Positions 16,789 through 25,479 of a stretch of 64,000 bases of DNA are shown here, piece after piece (position 1 is the stretch's first letter; the number at the start of each line of letters is the position of its first letter). Under the pieces are notes generated by a model. That model did no database searches and was not told where the DNA came from. It worked only from the letters and a program-made list of their open reading frames with translations. The DNA comes from Bacteroidales bacterium (GTDB taxonomy: Bacteria > Bacteroidota > Bacteroidia > Bacteroidales > WCHB1-69), in assembly GCA_024400635.1 (NCBI GenBank), contig JAKSMI010000002.1:308305-372304 (forward strand), written 5' to 3'. The translations under genes were made by a program, and so were the position numbers.

Positions 16789-18246
16789 ATGGCTATGAAA
16801 AAAATACTGTTATCTTGTCTGCTGATGTGTTTTTCTTCTATTTTTGTAATGGCACAGAATGATATGGATGCCTTTAGATTTTCGCAGAGTGATTATGAAG
16901 GAACTGCGAGATTTATGGGTGCTGGTGGTGCTTTCAGTGCAGTGGGGGCAGAATTTTCCGCAATAAATGTTAACCCGGCAGCCATCGGCGTATATAAGAA
17001 GAGTGAAATCACCTTTACCCCTATCGTGGTTTCAATTTACAATGATGATGCTACTTATATGCAGCGCGGTAGTTCAACCAGCAATTCCAAATATTCACTG
17101 TCCAATGTTGGAGCTGTGTTTAATTTCGGTCTGAAAGATGCTGCCGGCTGGAATTCTTTCCAGATTGGCTTCGGTTATAATCGTACTTATGATTACAACA
17201 ACATTTATCGTATTGAAGGGTATAGCAATGAGAGTTCAAGAATGGATCCAATTGTTGACAATCTCAATCGTCAGTTTAACTCTTCTCTGAGCGGCATCGG
17301 TAAATTGGCATTTCAGACTTATATGATTGATTTAGATGCAACTACAGGTTTGTATACTTCACCCTATTATCATAAATCGCTGAACCAGAAAATGGTGGTG
17401 GAAAGCAGTGGCGGCAATGATGAAATCAACATCAGTTTTGGTGGCAACTACAACGACAAACTTTTCATCGGTGCTTGCTTAGGTGTTCCCGTTATTACTT
17501 ATAACGAAAAAACGCGTTTTTATGAAACAGACCCTTTAAAAAACACTTATGCTTATTATGATTATGATAATTATGAAATTTATGAATCACTGAGAGTTCG
17601 TACGACGGGCGTTAATTTCAAGGTGGGTGTTATTTATCAACCTGTTGATTTTCTGCGTATTGGTGTGGCTTTCCATACGCCTACTTATTATGAAAAGGTT
17701 AAAAATACTTATAGCCAGGAAATGAACACACATTACCTTTCAGGTGGTGAATCTGGTGTTTTCACCAATGATTATAAGATGAATTATACGCTCACAACGC
17801 CTTTGCGTGCTATTGGTAGTGTGGCATTCCTGATTAAAAAGCGTGCTTTTGTAAGTGCTGAATATGAATATTCAGGATACAATATGGCTAAAATGACGGC
17901 TAACGATTACGATTTCGTTGAGGAGAATGATGCCATCCAGCAGAAATATGGTGCTTGCCACAAAGTACGTGTCGGTGCAGAAGTTTATGTGACTAACATT
18001 TTCCTGTTGCGTGCAGGTTACAATTATAAGTCTTCGGGTTATAAAGTCAACAATGGCAATTCAGATGCATCTCATTCAGCATCAGCAGGTTTCGGATTCA
18101 GAACCAAACATTTCCTTTTTGATGTTGCCTATGTTTTCAAGACCAAATCTGAAAAGATGTGGCTGTACGATTCTGATTATGTAGATCCTGCGTCAGTAAA
18201 GACTAACACTCACCGTATCGTCGCTACTTTAGGTTGCAAGTTCTAA
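16789..18246 (+). CDS. OmpP1/FadL/TodX-family outer membrane transporter
   Basis: 485 residues. Signal peptide with cut at A22/Q23 (FVMA|QND). The mature N-terminus has the family mark ARFMGAGGAFSAVGAEFSA followed by NVNPAAIGVYK, the plug/hatch region of FadL-type barrels. The rest consists of alternating strands typical of a 14-strand barrel, ending in HRIVATLGCKF with a terminal Phe, as in many outer-membrane proteins. These barrels import hydrophobic compounds across the outer membrane. ATG 16795 is a possible alternative start. The stop overlaps the convergent miaA stop by 23 bp. Confidence 0.88.
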   Translation: MAMKKILLSCLLMCFSSIFVMAQNDMDAFRFSQSDYEGTARFMGAGGAFSAVGAEFSAINVNPAAIGVYKKSEITFTPIVVSIYNDDATYMQRGSSTSNSKYSLSNVGAVFNFGLKDAAGWNSFQIGFGYNRTYDYNNIYRIEGYSNESSRMDPIVDNLNRQFNSSLSGIGKLAFQTYMIDLDATTGLYTSPYYHKSLNQKMVVESSGGNDEINISFGGNYNDKLFIGACLGVPVITYNEKTRFYETDPLKNTYAYYDYDNYEIYESLRVRTTGVNFKVGVIYQPVDFLRIGVAFHTPTYYEKVKNTYSQEMNTHYLSGGESGVFTNDYKMNYTLTTPLRAIGSVAFLIKKRAFVSAEYEYSGYNMAKMTANDYDFVEENDAIQQKYGACHKVRVGAEVYVTNIFLLRAGYNYKSSGYKVNNGNSDASHSASAGFGFRTKHFLFDVAYVFKTKSEKMWLYDSDYVDPASVKTNTHRIVATLGCKF

Positions 18247-19132
18247 GCATAAAGTTGATTTTATCTTCCAGTGGCGTTTCAACATCAATCCAGTGAATGT
18301 CAAAGCCATCACGTTCCATTTTTCTGAACCAAGTCATCTGGCGTTTTGAGAACTGATGAATGGCCGTGTTGAGTTTCTTGTACATTGTCGCATAATCGAT
18401 TTCACCTTGCAGATACAAAGTCAGGAATTTATATTCGAGTCCGTAACGTACTAATTGATTTGGATTTACACCACTTTTGATTAAGGCATCCACCTCTTCG
18501 ATCATGCCTTCTTCGAGGCGGGATTTGAGGCGGCGGGTGATACGTGTGCGGATGAGATTCCGTTCGCCACATAGCCCAAAGACGATAGAATTCAATGGTT
18601 TGCAACATTCCATCAGTTCAGGATGTTGACCATAATAGATTTCGATTTCAATGGCTCGGAGTAGGCGAGGGCGTTCGCAAGTGTCGGTGTGGTTATGAAG
18701 GGTCTTGAAAGAGGCCAGCATTTCAGTTAGTTGTTCATCAGAGAGAGTTTCCAGCTGTTGCCGTAATTCTGGATTGTCTGGGACGGGAAATAGTTTGTAC
18801 CCTTTCAGCAAGGCCTCAATGTACATTCCGCTTCCACCGCAAAGAATGACGTGTTTTCCCTTGTTAATAATTTGATTGATAACGTTTTGAGCAAATTGTT
18901 GATATTGAAATACATTATATTCAACGCCTGGTTCAACAATGTCGATGAGGTGGAAAGGGATCTGCTGCCCATCAATGGTATAGTCTTCAAGATCCTTGCC
19001 TGTGCCAATATCCATGCGGCGGTAAACCTGTCTTGAGTCGGCACTTACGATTTCGGCTCCTATTTTATGGGCGAGTTCAGCGGAGAGGCGGGTTTTGCCT
19101 GTAGCGGTAGGACCAAGGATGGTGATGATCAT
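18224..19132 (-). CDS. miaA: tRNA dimethylallyltransferase MiaA
   Basis: 302 residues. P-loop GPTATGKT at 7-14, then SADSRQVYRRMDIGTGK, the substrate-binding signature of MiaA. It prenylates A37 of tRNAs reading UNN codons, using dimethylallyl diphosphate. The later parts include the GGSGMYIEALLKGY helix and the QFSKRQMTWFRK motif. First in transcription of the three-gene run is rlmB, then the phosphodiesterase gene, then miaA; each junction overlaps by 4 nt (ATGA type). Its 3' end overlaps the convergent porin gene. Confidence 0.96.
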   Translation of the reverse strand: MIITILGPTATGKTRLSAELAHKIGAEIVSADSRQVYRRMDIGTGKDLEDYTIDGQQIPFHLIDIVEPGVEYNVFQYQQFAQNVINQIINKGKHVILCGGSGMYIEALLKGYKLFPVPDNPELRQQLETLSDEQLTEMLASFKTLHNHTDTCERPRLLRAIEIEIYYGQHPELMECCKPLNSIVFGLCGERNLIRTRITRRLKSRLEEGMIEEVDALIKSGVNPNQLVRYGLEYKFLTLYLQGEIDYATMYKKLNTAIHQFSKRQMTWFRKMERDGFDIHWIDVETPLEDKINFMLRTCNLK

Positions 19133-19620
19133 TTTTCCTCCTGATGAATTTCAAAATTTGAGATTTCGTTGCCGTCAACATCGAAGCGGACGAAGGTCAT
19201 AAGTTGGTGGAACCCGTATTTTCCGGCTGCGCCGGGATTGATGTAAAGCAGATTGTATTTTGGGTCGCGGATGACACGGAGAATGTGTGAGTGTCCAGCC
19301 ACCAAAAGTGTTGGTTTTTCGGTCTGAATTAACTGCAAAATATCGGGTTCATAATGTCCAGGTTTTCCGACAATATGAGCCATCAGCACTTTATGTTGTT
19401 CGCAGTCAAATATTTGATATTTGGGAACATGGTCGCGGATATCCCAGCCATCGCAATTGCCATAAACGGCCTTGACGGGGGCTATGGTTTCCAATTCATA
19501 CAAAATCTCGTCGTTGCACATATCACCTGCATGCCAGATTTCACTGCAATCCTTGAAGAATTCAAACAGGTCGGGATTAGTATAGCCGTGGGAATCCGAA
19601 AGTATGCCTATCTTTTTCAT
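19129..19620 (-). CDS. YfcE/MJ0936-type metallophosphoesterase
   Basis: 163 residues. All metallophosphoesterase motifs are seen: SDSHG at 8-12, HAGDMC, GNCDGWD, then AH, and the final AGHSHILR. This small group binds two divalent metals and hydrolyses phosphodiesters; E. coli YfcE is the model. The physiological substrate is unknown. It overlaps miaA and rlmB by 4 nt on each side, so it is translated from the same message. Confidence 0.92.
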   Translation of the reverse strand: MKKIGILSDSHGYTNPDLFEFFKDCSEIWHAGDMCNDEILYELETIAPVKAVYGNCDGWDIRDHVPKYQIFDCEQHKVLMAHIVGKPGHYEPDILQLIQTEKPTLLVAGHSHILRVIRDPKYNLLYINPGAAGKYGFHQLMTFVRFDVDGNEISNFEIHQEEK

Positions 19621-20351
19621 AATCTTTGCTTTACGGCTTCAAAAAGAACGATGCCGGTGGCGACGGAGACATTGAGAGATTTGACGGTACCGACCATTGG
19701 AATGTTAATGGCATCGTTACATTCGCGTTGGTAATCCCAAGCGATGCCTTCGTATTCGTTGCCCATAATGAGGCAAATCGGTCCTTTCAGGTCTTTTTCA
19801 AAATGATAATGATTCGCCTTTTCGGTAACTGCAATCACTTCAATACCAGAGTCTTGCAAAAAGTGAATAACTTCTATCAGATTGGAATGGCGGCAAATGG
19901 GGATTTTGTTGAGTGCGCCTGCAGAGCTTTTGACGGCGTCTTCGTTCAGTTGTGCACCACCTTTGAGCGGAAGGATGATGGCATCAACACCAGCACATTC
20001 GGCCGAGCGGGCAATGGCCCCGATATTGCGAACGTCAGTAACTTTATCCAGAATGAGGAGGAACGGCACACGGCCATCCTCATAAATGGCGGGGACAAGG
20101 TCGAAAATGCTTTGATATTCGATAGCGGAAACAAAAGCTATCACGCCTTGGTGATTGCCGCGAGTGAATTTATTCAGTTTTTCGATGGGAACATATTGGA
20201 AAGGGATTTTATTCTGTCGTACCTGGTAAAAAAGTTCCTTGAAAAGTTCCCCATTCAAACCTCTCTGTAACAGAACTTTATCTATGGTTTTCCCAGATTC
20301 CATCGCCTCCATGACGGGGCGTATCCCATAAATGATATTTTCGTTGTTCAT
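19617..20351 (-). CDS. rlmB: TrmH/RlmB-family 23S rRNA (guanosine-2'-O-)-methyltransferase
   Basis: 244 residues from ATG 20351; a TTG at 20360 is less likely. An N-terminal substrate-binding domain (NIIYGIRPVMEAMESG) precedes the SPOUT domain, whose three motifs are VRNIGAIARSAE, LIMGNEYEGI and the knot segment VKSLNVSVATGIVLFEA. RlmB methylates the 2'-OH of G2251 in 23S rRNA; other TrmH members act on tRNA, so the exact site is inferred. It heads the minus-strand operon with the phosphodiesterase and miaA. Confidence 0.93.
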   Translation of the reverse strand: MNNENIIYGIRPVMEAMESGKTIDKVLLQRGLNGELFKELFYQVRQNKIPFQYVPIEKLNKFTRGNHQGVIAFVSAIEYQSIFDLVPAIYEDGRVPFLLILDKVTDVRNIGAIARSAECAGVDAIILPLKGGAQLNEDAVKSSAGALNKIPICRHSNLIEVIHFLQDSGIEVIAVTEKANHYHFEKDLKGPICLIMGNEYEGIAWDYQRECNDAINIPMVGTVKSLNVSVATGIVLFEAVKQRL

Positions 20352-20368
20352 AAATAGCAATTATGATG

Positions 20369-20376
20369 CAAAAATA
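20369..20376 (-). promoter_or_regulatory. -7 element of the rlmB operon
   Basis: On the minus strand it reads TATTTTTG, 17 nt before the rlmB ATG. Only 12 nt separate it from the oppositely oriented element at 20389. Confidence 0.65.
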
Positions 20377-20388
20377 CGATTTTTTTTG

Positions 20389-20396
20389 TATCTTTG
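20389..20396 (+). promoter_or_regulatory. -7 element of the antiporter gene
   Basis: Perfect TATCTTTG, 40 nt before ATG 20437. It is back-to-back with the rlmB promoter, so the two polymerase sites must overlap. Confidence 0.7.
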
Positions 20397-20436
20397 CAAT
20401 TTAATTATAATAGCTATACATTAGAAATAGAAGATT

Positions 20437-22689
20437 ATGAATTTTGTAACTGATTTGGCCATTATTTTGATTGCGGCGGGAGTTTTCACCGTAATTTCTA
20501 AAGCTTTAAAACAGCCTGTAATTCTTGGTTATATCATCGCTGGTTTTCTTGTAGGTCCTCATTTGGGTTTGGTTCCAATTTCAAGTGCCGATGCCGTATA
20601 TCAATGGTCGGAAATCGGTATTATCTTTTTACTCTTCGCCTTGGGATTGGAATTCAGTTTTAAGAAGTTGCTGAAAGTGGGAAGTAGTGCATTGGTGACT
20701 GCTGGTGTAAAATGCATTGGTATGTTTGCTGTTGGTTTGCTAGTGGGTTCGCTGATGCATTGGACGATGATGGAAAGCATCTTTCTTGGAGGTTTGTTAT
20801 CTATGTCTTCGACCACAATTATCATCAAGGCCTATGATGATATGGGTTTGAAAGGACGTCCCCATTCAACGCTTTTGTTTGGTTCATTGGTTTTTGAAGA
20901 TTTGATAGCCGTATTATTGATGGTATTGCTTTCAACTTTGGCGACAAGCAATAAGTTTGCTGGTGTTGAAATGCTGATATCCTTGGCGAAATTGGGATTT
21001 TTCTTGATTTTATGGTTTCTGGTGGGCATTTATCTTATACCCTTGTTCTTGAAATGGGCTCATAAATATTTGAATGACGAAATCATAGTCATCATTGCCA
21101 TAGGCTTATGTTTTTTAATGGTGGCTTTGGCCGAAGTGGCAGGATTTTCATCCGCATTGGGAGCATTTGTAATAGGTTCCATTTTAGCGGAGACCATAGA
21201 AGGTGAGCGTATAGAACATTCGATTGGCAGCATCAAGGATTTGTTTGGAGCCATCTTCTTTGTGTCTGTAGGTATGATGGTTGATCCTGTCATTATCGGA
21301 CAACACTGGCTTCCTATCTTGATTCTGACCTTCGTGGCAGTGTTGGGAATTTTGGTGTTTTCCACCTTGGGTGCGTTGCTTACGGGGCAGGGACTTAAGA
21401 ATTCAGTTCATATTGGATTCAGTTTGGCGCAGTTGGGAGAGTTTGCGTTCATCATTGCCGGTTTGGGCTGTGCAATGGGCGTGATGCGAGAATTTATTTA
21501 TCCCGTTGTCGTTGCAGTTTCTGTTATTACCACTTTTACAACTCCGTATATGATTAAGGCTGCCGATCCTGTCAGCGATTGGTTGTATCGTATTTTGCCT
21601 CCAAAGGTTATCAATATTTTGGATCCAAAAACAGAGGATAAGAAAGATTCTACGGCAGCACAAAATGAGTGGAAACATCTGCTTAAGACTTATTTTCTTC
21701 GAGTACTGCTTTTCGGCGTATTATTATTGGCTGTCATATTGTTCTCAAAAAATTTCCTTCCTTCCTTCATGGATAAAATAAATCCTCAAGGAATTGGAAC
21801 CATAAATTCTTGGATAGTATTCGGAATAACGTTCATTATAATGGCTCCTTTTATATACGGGTTGACGGTGAACAGTAAGGCAGAATTGACATCGGCAAGT
21901 TTGCTCATCGAATCAAACCGACATAACAAGTGGCTGATAAGAGCATTGGTTTCCATCAAATATTTTTTGGCTGTTGTTTTTTTGATAGTGTTGTTGACCA
22001 CTACTTTCAAGAATGTAAGTATTGGAGTTTTTCTCATCGCTGTTGTTATTATGGTATTGGCTATTCTCCTTGCAAGAAAATCAAATTATAAAATCACCAT
22101 AATTGAAGATCAATTCATTGCCAATTTCAATGAAAAAGAGCGGATAGCCAGAAAGTTAAGACCCGTAACGACCTCGCTGGAAGACAAGTTGGCGGGCTAT
22201 AATGTTCAATTGGCCACGGTGGAAATAAAGCCGAATTTCGCCTTCGTTGGCAAAACGCTGCGCGAAATGCCTTTCCGCCACATCTCGGGAGTGAATATTG
22301 TGGAATTGATGCGTGGGAACCAGTGTATTCGTGTGCCTCGTGGAAGTGAACCTATTTATCCGAATGATATTTTGTTAGCTGTTGGAACTAATGAGCAATT
22401 GACCAGTTTCCAAAATATTATTGCTGAAAATACCCCTGTGGAGGAAAACATAAATATACCTCAATTTGAAGTTCGCATCATTAATGTTAATGAAAAATCA
22501 CTTTTATGTAATAAAACATTGAGAGAAAGTGATCTGCGATCCTATGGATGTTTAGTTGTGAGCATTTTGAGAGAAGGTAAATTGATAACAAATCCAACAC
22601 CTGAAGAAAGAATTCAGGACGGTGATAGAGTATGGGTTGCCGGGGAGAAGGAGTCTTGTGATTGGTTCGATAAAAGCATTGAGAATTAA
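20437..22689 (+). CDS. CPA2-type cation:proton antiporter with tandem TrkA-C domains
   Basis: 750 residues. The first ~390 residues are a CPA2/KefB-like transporter: ILGYIIAGFLVGPH, LLFALGLEFSFKKL, MSSTTIIIKAYDD and FVSVGMMVDP. Four more hydrophobic segments follow (about 415-550), then two RCK_C/TrkA-C-like domains (about 590-665 and 675-750; GKTLREMPFR and NKTLRESDLR are equivalent positions). There is no RCK_N nucleotide-binding domain, so regulation by NAD(H) as in KefC is not expected. It exchanges K+ or Na+ for protons across the inner membrane; the ion cannot be told from sequence. The serine ammonia-lyase gene follows by 6 nt. Confidence 0.9.
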   Translation: MNFVTDLAIILIAAGVFTVISKALKQPVILGYIIAGFLVGPHLGLVPISSADAVYQWSEIGIIFLLFALGLEFSFKKLLKVGSSALVTAGVKCIGMFAVGLLVGSLMHWTMMESIFLGGLLSMSSTTIIIKAYDDMGLKGRPHSTLLFGSLVFEDLIAVLLMVLLSTLATSNKFAGVEMLISLAKLGFFLILWFLVGIYLIPLFLKWAHKYLNDEIIVIIAIGLCFLMVALAEVAGFSSALGAFVIGSILAETIEGERIEHSIGSIKDLFGAIFFVSVGMMVDPVIIGQHWLPILILTFVAVLGILVFSTLGALLTGQGLKNSVHIGFSLAQLGEFAFIIAGLGCAMGVMREFIYPVVVAVSVITTFTTPYMIKAADPVSDWLYRILPPKVINILDPKTEDKKDSTAAQNEWKHLLKTYFLRVLLFGVLLLAVILFSKNFLPSFMDKINPQGIGTINSWIVFGITFIIMAPFIYGLTVNSKAELTSASLLIESNRHNKWLIRALVSIKYFLAVVFLIVLLTTTFKNVSIGVFLIAVVIMVLAILLARKSNYKITIIEDQFIANFNEKERIARKLRPVTTSLEDKLAGYNVQLATVEIKPNFAFVGKTLREMPFRHISGVNIVELMRGNQCIRVPRGSEPIYPNDILLAVGTNEQLTSFQNIIAENTPVEENINIPQFEVRIINVNEKSLLCNKTLRESDLRSYGCLVVSILREGKLITNPTPEERIQDGDRVWVAGEKESCDWFDKSIEN

Positions 22690-22695
22690 TGAATT

Positions 22696-23904
22696 ATGGA
22701 ATCAATAAAAAAAATATATAAGAAAGGGTACGGTCCTTCTAGTAGTCATACCATGGGACCTCATCTGGCTGCGGAAATTTTCCGAGAGAAAAATCCGAAG
22801 GCCAGTAGTTTCCACGTGACGCTTTATGGCAGTTTGGCTGCGACGGGCAAGGGGCACCGTACGGATAAGGCTATTGAGCATGGTGCTTCACCCATTCCGG
22901 TGAAAATCATTTGGAAAGCTGAAACCGTGTTGCCCTTCCATACGAATGGCATGCTTTTTGAAGCTCTGGATGTTAAAGGACAAGTGATAGACTCATGGAC
23001 GATTTACAGTGTGGGTGGTGGAGCTTTGGCCAATGAAGACACTAAAGAATCAATAGAGCACATTTACGAACATCAATATATGTCAGAAATTCTGGAATAT
23101 ATTGAAAAAGAGGGACTTACATATTGGGAGTATGTGGAGCAGAGAGAAGCAAAGGATATTTGGGCATATTTAGAAGAAATGTGGGAGGTGATGCAGCATA
23201 CCATTGAAGAAGGTTTACAGTCGGAAGGCGTAATTCCAGGCGGTCTTCATTTGCGCAGCAAAGCTCATCAGTATTATGTCAGGGCATCCTCGTATAAGTC
23301 ATCGTTGCAGAGCCGTGCTTTGGTGACAGCCTATGCTTTAGCCACATCGGAGCGAAATGCTGTTGGCAGTCAGATTGTTACGGCACCAACTTGCGGTGCT
23401 TCTGGCGTTTTGCCAGCGGTTTTGTATCATTTGAAAACGAATCATAATTTTTCAGATGCTGAAATTTTGCGCGCAATGGCGACGGCTGGACTTTTTGCTA
23501 ATGTTATCAAGACCAATGCCTCGATTTCTGGGGCGGAAGTGGGTTGTCAAGGTGAAGTGGGTAGTGCCTGCGTCATGGCTGCTGTTGCTGCAAACCAGCT
23601 GTTCGGTGGCAGTCCACAGCAAATTGAGTATGCCGCCGAAATGGCAATGGAACATAACTTGGGTTTGACTTGTGACCCGTTGTGTGGATTGGTGCAAGTG
23701 CCATGTATTGAGCGTAATGCGATGGCTGCGCTTCGTGCTCTCGACATTAACATTTACGCCATGATGAGCGATGGAAAACATCTTATTAGTTTCGACAAAG
23801 TGGTGAAAACGATGAATCTTACGGGCAAGGATATTCCTTCGCTTTACAAGGAAACATCTAAGGGTGGTCTCGCATTATTAACCAATGAGGATACATCAAA
23901 ATAA
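22696..23904 (+). CDS. sdaA: L-serine ammonia-lyase, iron-sulfur dependent
   Basis: 402 residues, the single-chain form. The N-terminal beta domain begins with the SSSHTMGPH substrate/anion motif. The C-terminal alpha domain has APTCGASGVLPAVL, GCQGEVGSACVMA and CDPLCGLVQVPCIERNAMAA, supplying the cysteines that hold a [4Fe-4S] cluster. It deaminates L-serine to pyruvate and ammonia in the cytoplasm and is oxygen-sensitive, fitting an anaerobe. Co-transcription with the antiporter (6-nt gap) could link serine catabolism to ion or pH balance, but this is inference. Confidence 0.95.
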   Translation: MESIKKIYKKGYGPSSSHTMGPHLAAEIFREKNPKASSFHVTLYGSLAATGKGHRTDKAIEHGASPIPVKIIWKAETVLPFHTNGMLFEALDVKGQVIDSWTIYSVGGGALANEDTKESIEHIYEHQYMSEILEYIEKEGLTYWEYVEQREAKDIWAYLEEMWEVMQHTIEEGLQSEGVIPGGLHLRSKAHQYYVRASSYKSSLQSRALVTAYALATSERNAVGSQIVTAPTCGASGVLPAVLYHLKTNHNFSDAEILRAMATAGLFANVIKTNASISGAEVGCQGEVGSACVMAAVAANQLFGGSPQQIEYAAEMAMEHNLGLTCDPLCGLVQVPCIERNAMAALRALDINIYAMMSDGKHLISFDKVVKTMNLTGKDIPSLYKETSKGGLALLTNEDTSK

Positions 23905-23942
23905 ATAAGAAAATAAATATTAACTTTTTGAATTATAAAACA

Positions 23943-24245
23943 ATGGAAGTAACTATCAATCAAGTAGGAAACAAAACAATGGTAACATTGAATGGTCGTT
24001 TGGATACCACTAATGCAAGTCAGTTTCAGCAGGATATTACTCCGCTGATGCAAAGTGAAAATTCAGACATTGAAATCGAATGCGAAGGCATGGAGTACAC
24101 TTCAAGCCAGGGTTTGCGTATGTTTTTGATGTTGCAGAAAAACGTTACCGCACATCACGGCAAGCTGGTGATGAAGAATATGCGTCCGCAAGTCAAGGAA
24201 GTGTTTGACATTACGGGTTTCTCAAATATCATTACAATTTTATAG
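23943..24245 (+). CDS. STAS-domain protein, anti-sigma-factor antagonist-like
   Basis: 100 residues from ATG 23943 (a TTG lies at 23928). A complete STAS fold: VTINQVGNKTMVTLNGRLDTTNA, then the IECEGMEYTSSQGLRMFL core where the Ser of the phosphorylation-loop position is present (SSQGLR), and a C-terminal helix with DITGFSNII. Such proteins antagonise anti-sigma kinases or act in partner-switching modules. No kinase (RsbW-like) or phosphatase gene is nearby, so partners are unknown. It follows sdaA by 38 nt and is closed by a hairpin terminator. Confidence 0.88.
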   Translation: MEVTINQVGNKTMVTLNGRLDTTNASQFQQDITPLMQSENSDIEIECEGMEYTSSQGLRMFLMLQKNVTAHHGKLVMKNMRPQVKEVFDITGFSNIITIL

Positions 24246-24255
24246 ACTTGAGTCA

Positions 24256-24291
24256 TAAGACGCGAAAAAAGAGACGCATCTTAAATTTTTT
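24256..24291 (+). terminator. Probable terminator after the STAS gene
   Basis: TAAGACGCG (256-264) can pair with CGCATCTTA (275-283) with a single C-A mismatch and a 10-nt A-rich loop. A T-run (286-291) follows. Confidence 0.6.
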
Positions 24292-24293
24292 CG

Positions 24294-24323
24294 TTTGTAA
24301 TAAAAGACAGATTATTATCATTT
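24294..24323 (+). promoter_or_regulatory. Candidate promoter of the RND efflux operon
   Basis: TTTG at 24294-24297 is followed after 18 nt by TATCATTT at 24316-24323, a partial -7 match. A short inverted repeat TCATT-TT-AATGA (24318-24329) sits at the expected start of transcription and could be an operator. Confidence 0.45.
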
Positions 24324-24336
24324 TAATGATTTGAAA

Positions 24337-25446
24337 ATGAAACAGATAAGTTTTCAAAAAGTTTTGGTATTATTGATACTAATAATAGCCATGATTTCTT
24401 GTCAGCAAATGTCTCAAGAAGAACCTGTTTCTTTTGAGACGATGGTGGTAAAGAAGGAAAATAGAACATTGAATACTGTGATTTCTGCTAAAGTAGAAGG
24501 TAGACAGGATGTTAGCATTTTGCCTCAGGTAAATGGAACGATAAAAGAAATAGCTGTCCGCGAGGGTCAGAAAATTTCTATTGGACAAAAGTTGTTTCTT
24601 ATTGATCCCAGACCTTACGAACTGGCGGCACAAACAGCGGAGGCAAATACAGCCGCAGCAAAAGCGCAGTTGGCCACGGCAAAATTGAATTATGAAAGTA
24701 ATAAAGACTTGTTTGAAAAGAAAATTGTGAGTCGTTATGTGTTGGAAACGGCAGAAAACAATTACAATAGTGCAAAGGCGGATTTGGCTTTAGCAGAAGC
24801 ACAGGAAGCTAACGCCAAGAATGATTTAAGTCATTGTATTGTAACCAGTCCAGTAAATGGCGTGGTAGGCAATTTGCCGTATCGTGTTGGCGATTTGGTA
24901 AATCCTTCCATTTCAGTACCTCTTACTGTGGTGAGTGATAACGGTACGGTGATGGCTTGTTTCTCCATTAATGAGGAATTATACACTAGTATTGCTGGTG
25001 ATATTCACACTTCAAGAGGAACTGGTGTTGGATTAAAAGAACTCCCTGATGTTCAGTTACAATTGAAGAGTGGCGATATTTATGAATCCACAGGTCGCAT
25101 TATCAGCATTTCAGGTATGGTGGATGCGACTACGGGATCAGTCACTTGCAAGGCGGAATTTCCCAATCCCGATGGAATACTTACTTCAGGTATTTCTGCC
25201 AATATTTTATATCCAACTGATTATGAGGATGTTGTTGTTATTCCTCAAACTGCTACCATGCAGTTTCAAGATAAGATCATGGTTTACAAAGTTGAATCGG
25301 ATAATACTGCCAAAAGTGCCATTATTACGGTTAGTCCCATCAATGATGGGAAAGAATATATCGTGTTGGAAGGTCTGAATGAAGGCGAAGAAATCATCAC
25401 GGTAGGTATTAATAAAGTGCAGGATGGTATGCCGGTCAAATTTTAA
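24337..25446 (+). CDS. RND efflux periplasmic adaptor (HlyD/AcrA-type), lipoprotein
   Basis: 369 residues from ATG 24337. The lipoprotein signal ends AMISC. The fold runs through the membrane-fusion-protein plan: beta-barrel start, lipoyl half (VNGTIKEIAVREGQKI and GQKLFLIDPRPYE), an alpha-helical hairpin rich in Ala (about 85-160), the second lipoyl half (SPVNGVVGNLPYRVGDLV) and a beta-barrel near the end (VVIPQTATMQFQDKIMVYKV). It joins the inner-membrane pump (25480) to the outer-membrane channel (28663). The three genes are in the standard order of a tripartite drug or metabolite exporter. Confidence 0.95.
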   Translation: MKQISFQKVLVLLILIIAMISCQQMSQEEPVSFETMVVKKENRTLNTVISAKVEGRQDVSILPQVNGTIKEIAVREGQKISIGQKLFLIDPRPYELAAQTAEANTAAAKAQLATAKLNYESNKDLFEKKIVSRYVLETAENNYNSAKADLALAEAQEANAKNDLSHCIVTSPVNGVVGNLPYRVGDLVNPSISVPLTVVSDNGTVMACFSINEELYTSIAGDIHTSRGTGVGLKELPDVQLQLKSGDIYESTGRIISISGMVDATTGSVTCKAEFPNPDGILTSGISANILYPTDYEDVVVIPQTATMQFQDKIMVYKVESDNTAKSAIITVSPINDGKEYIVLEGLNEGEEIITVGINKVQDGMPVKF

Positions 25447-25479
25447 TTCGGCTTTCAAATTCAAATTAAAATATTGATT

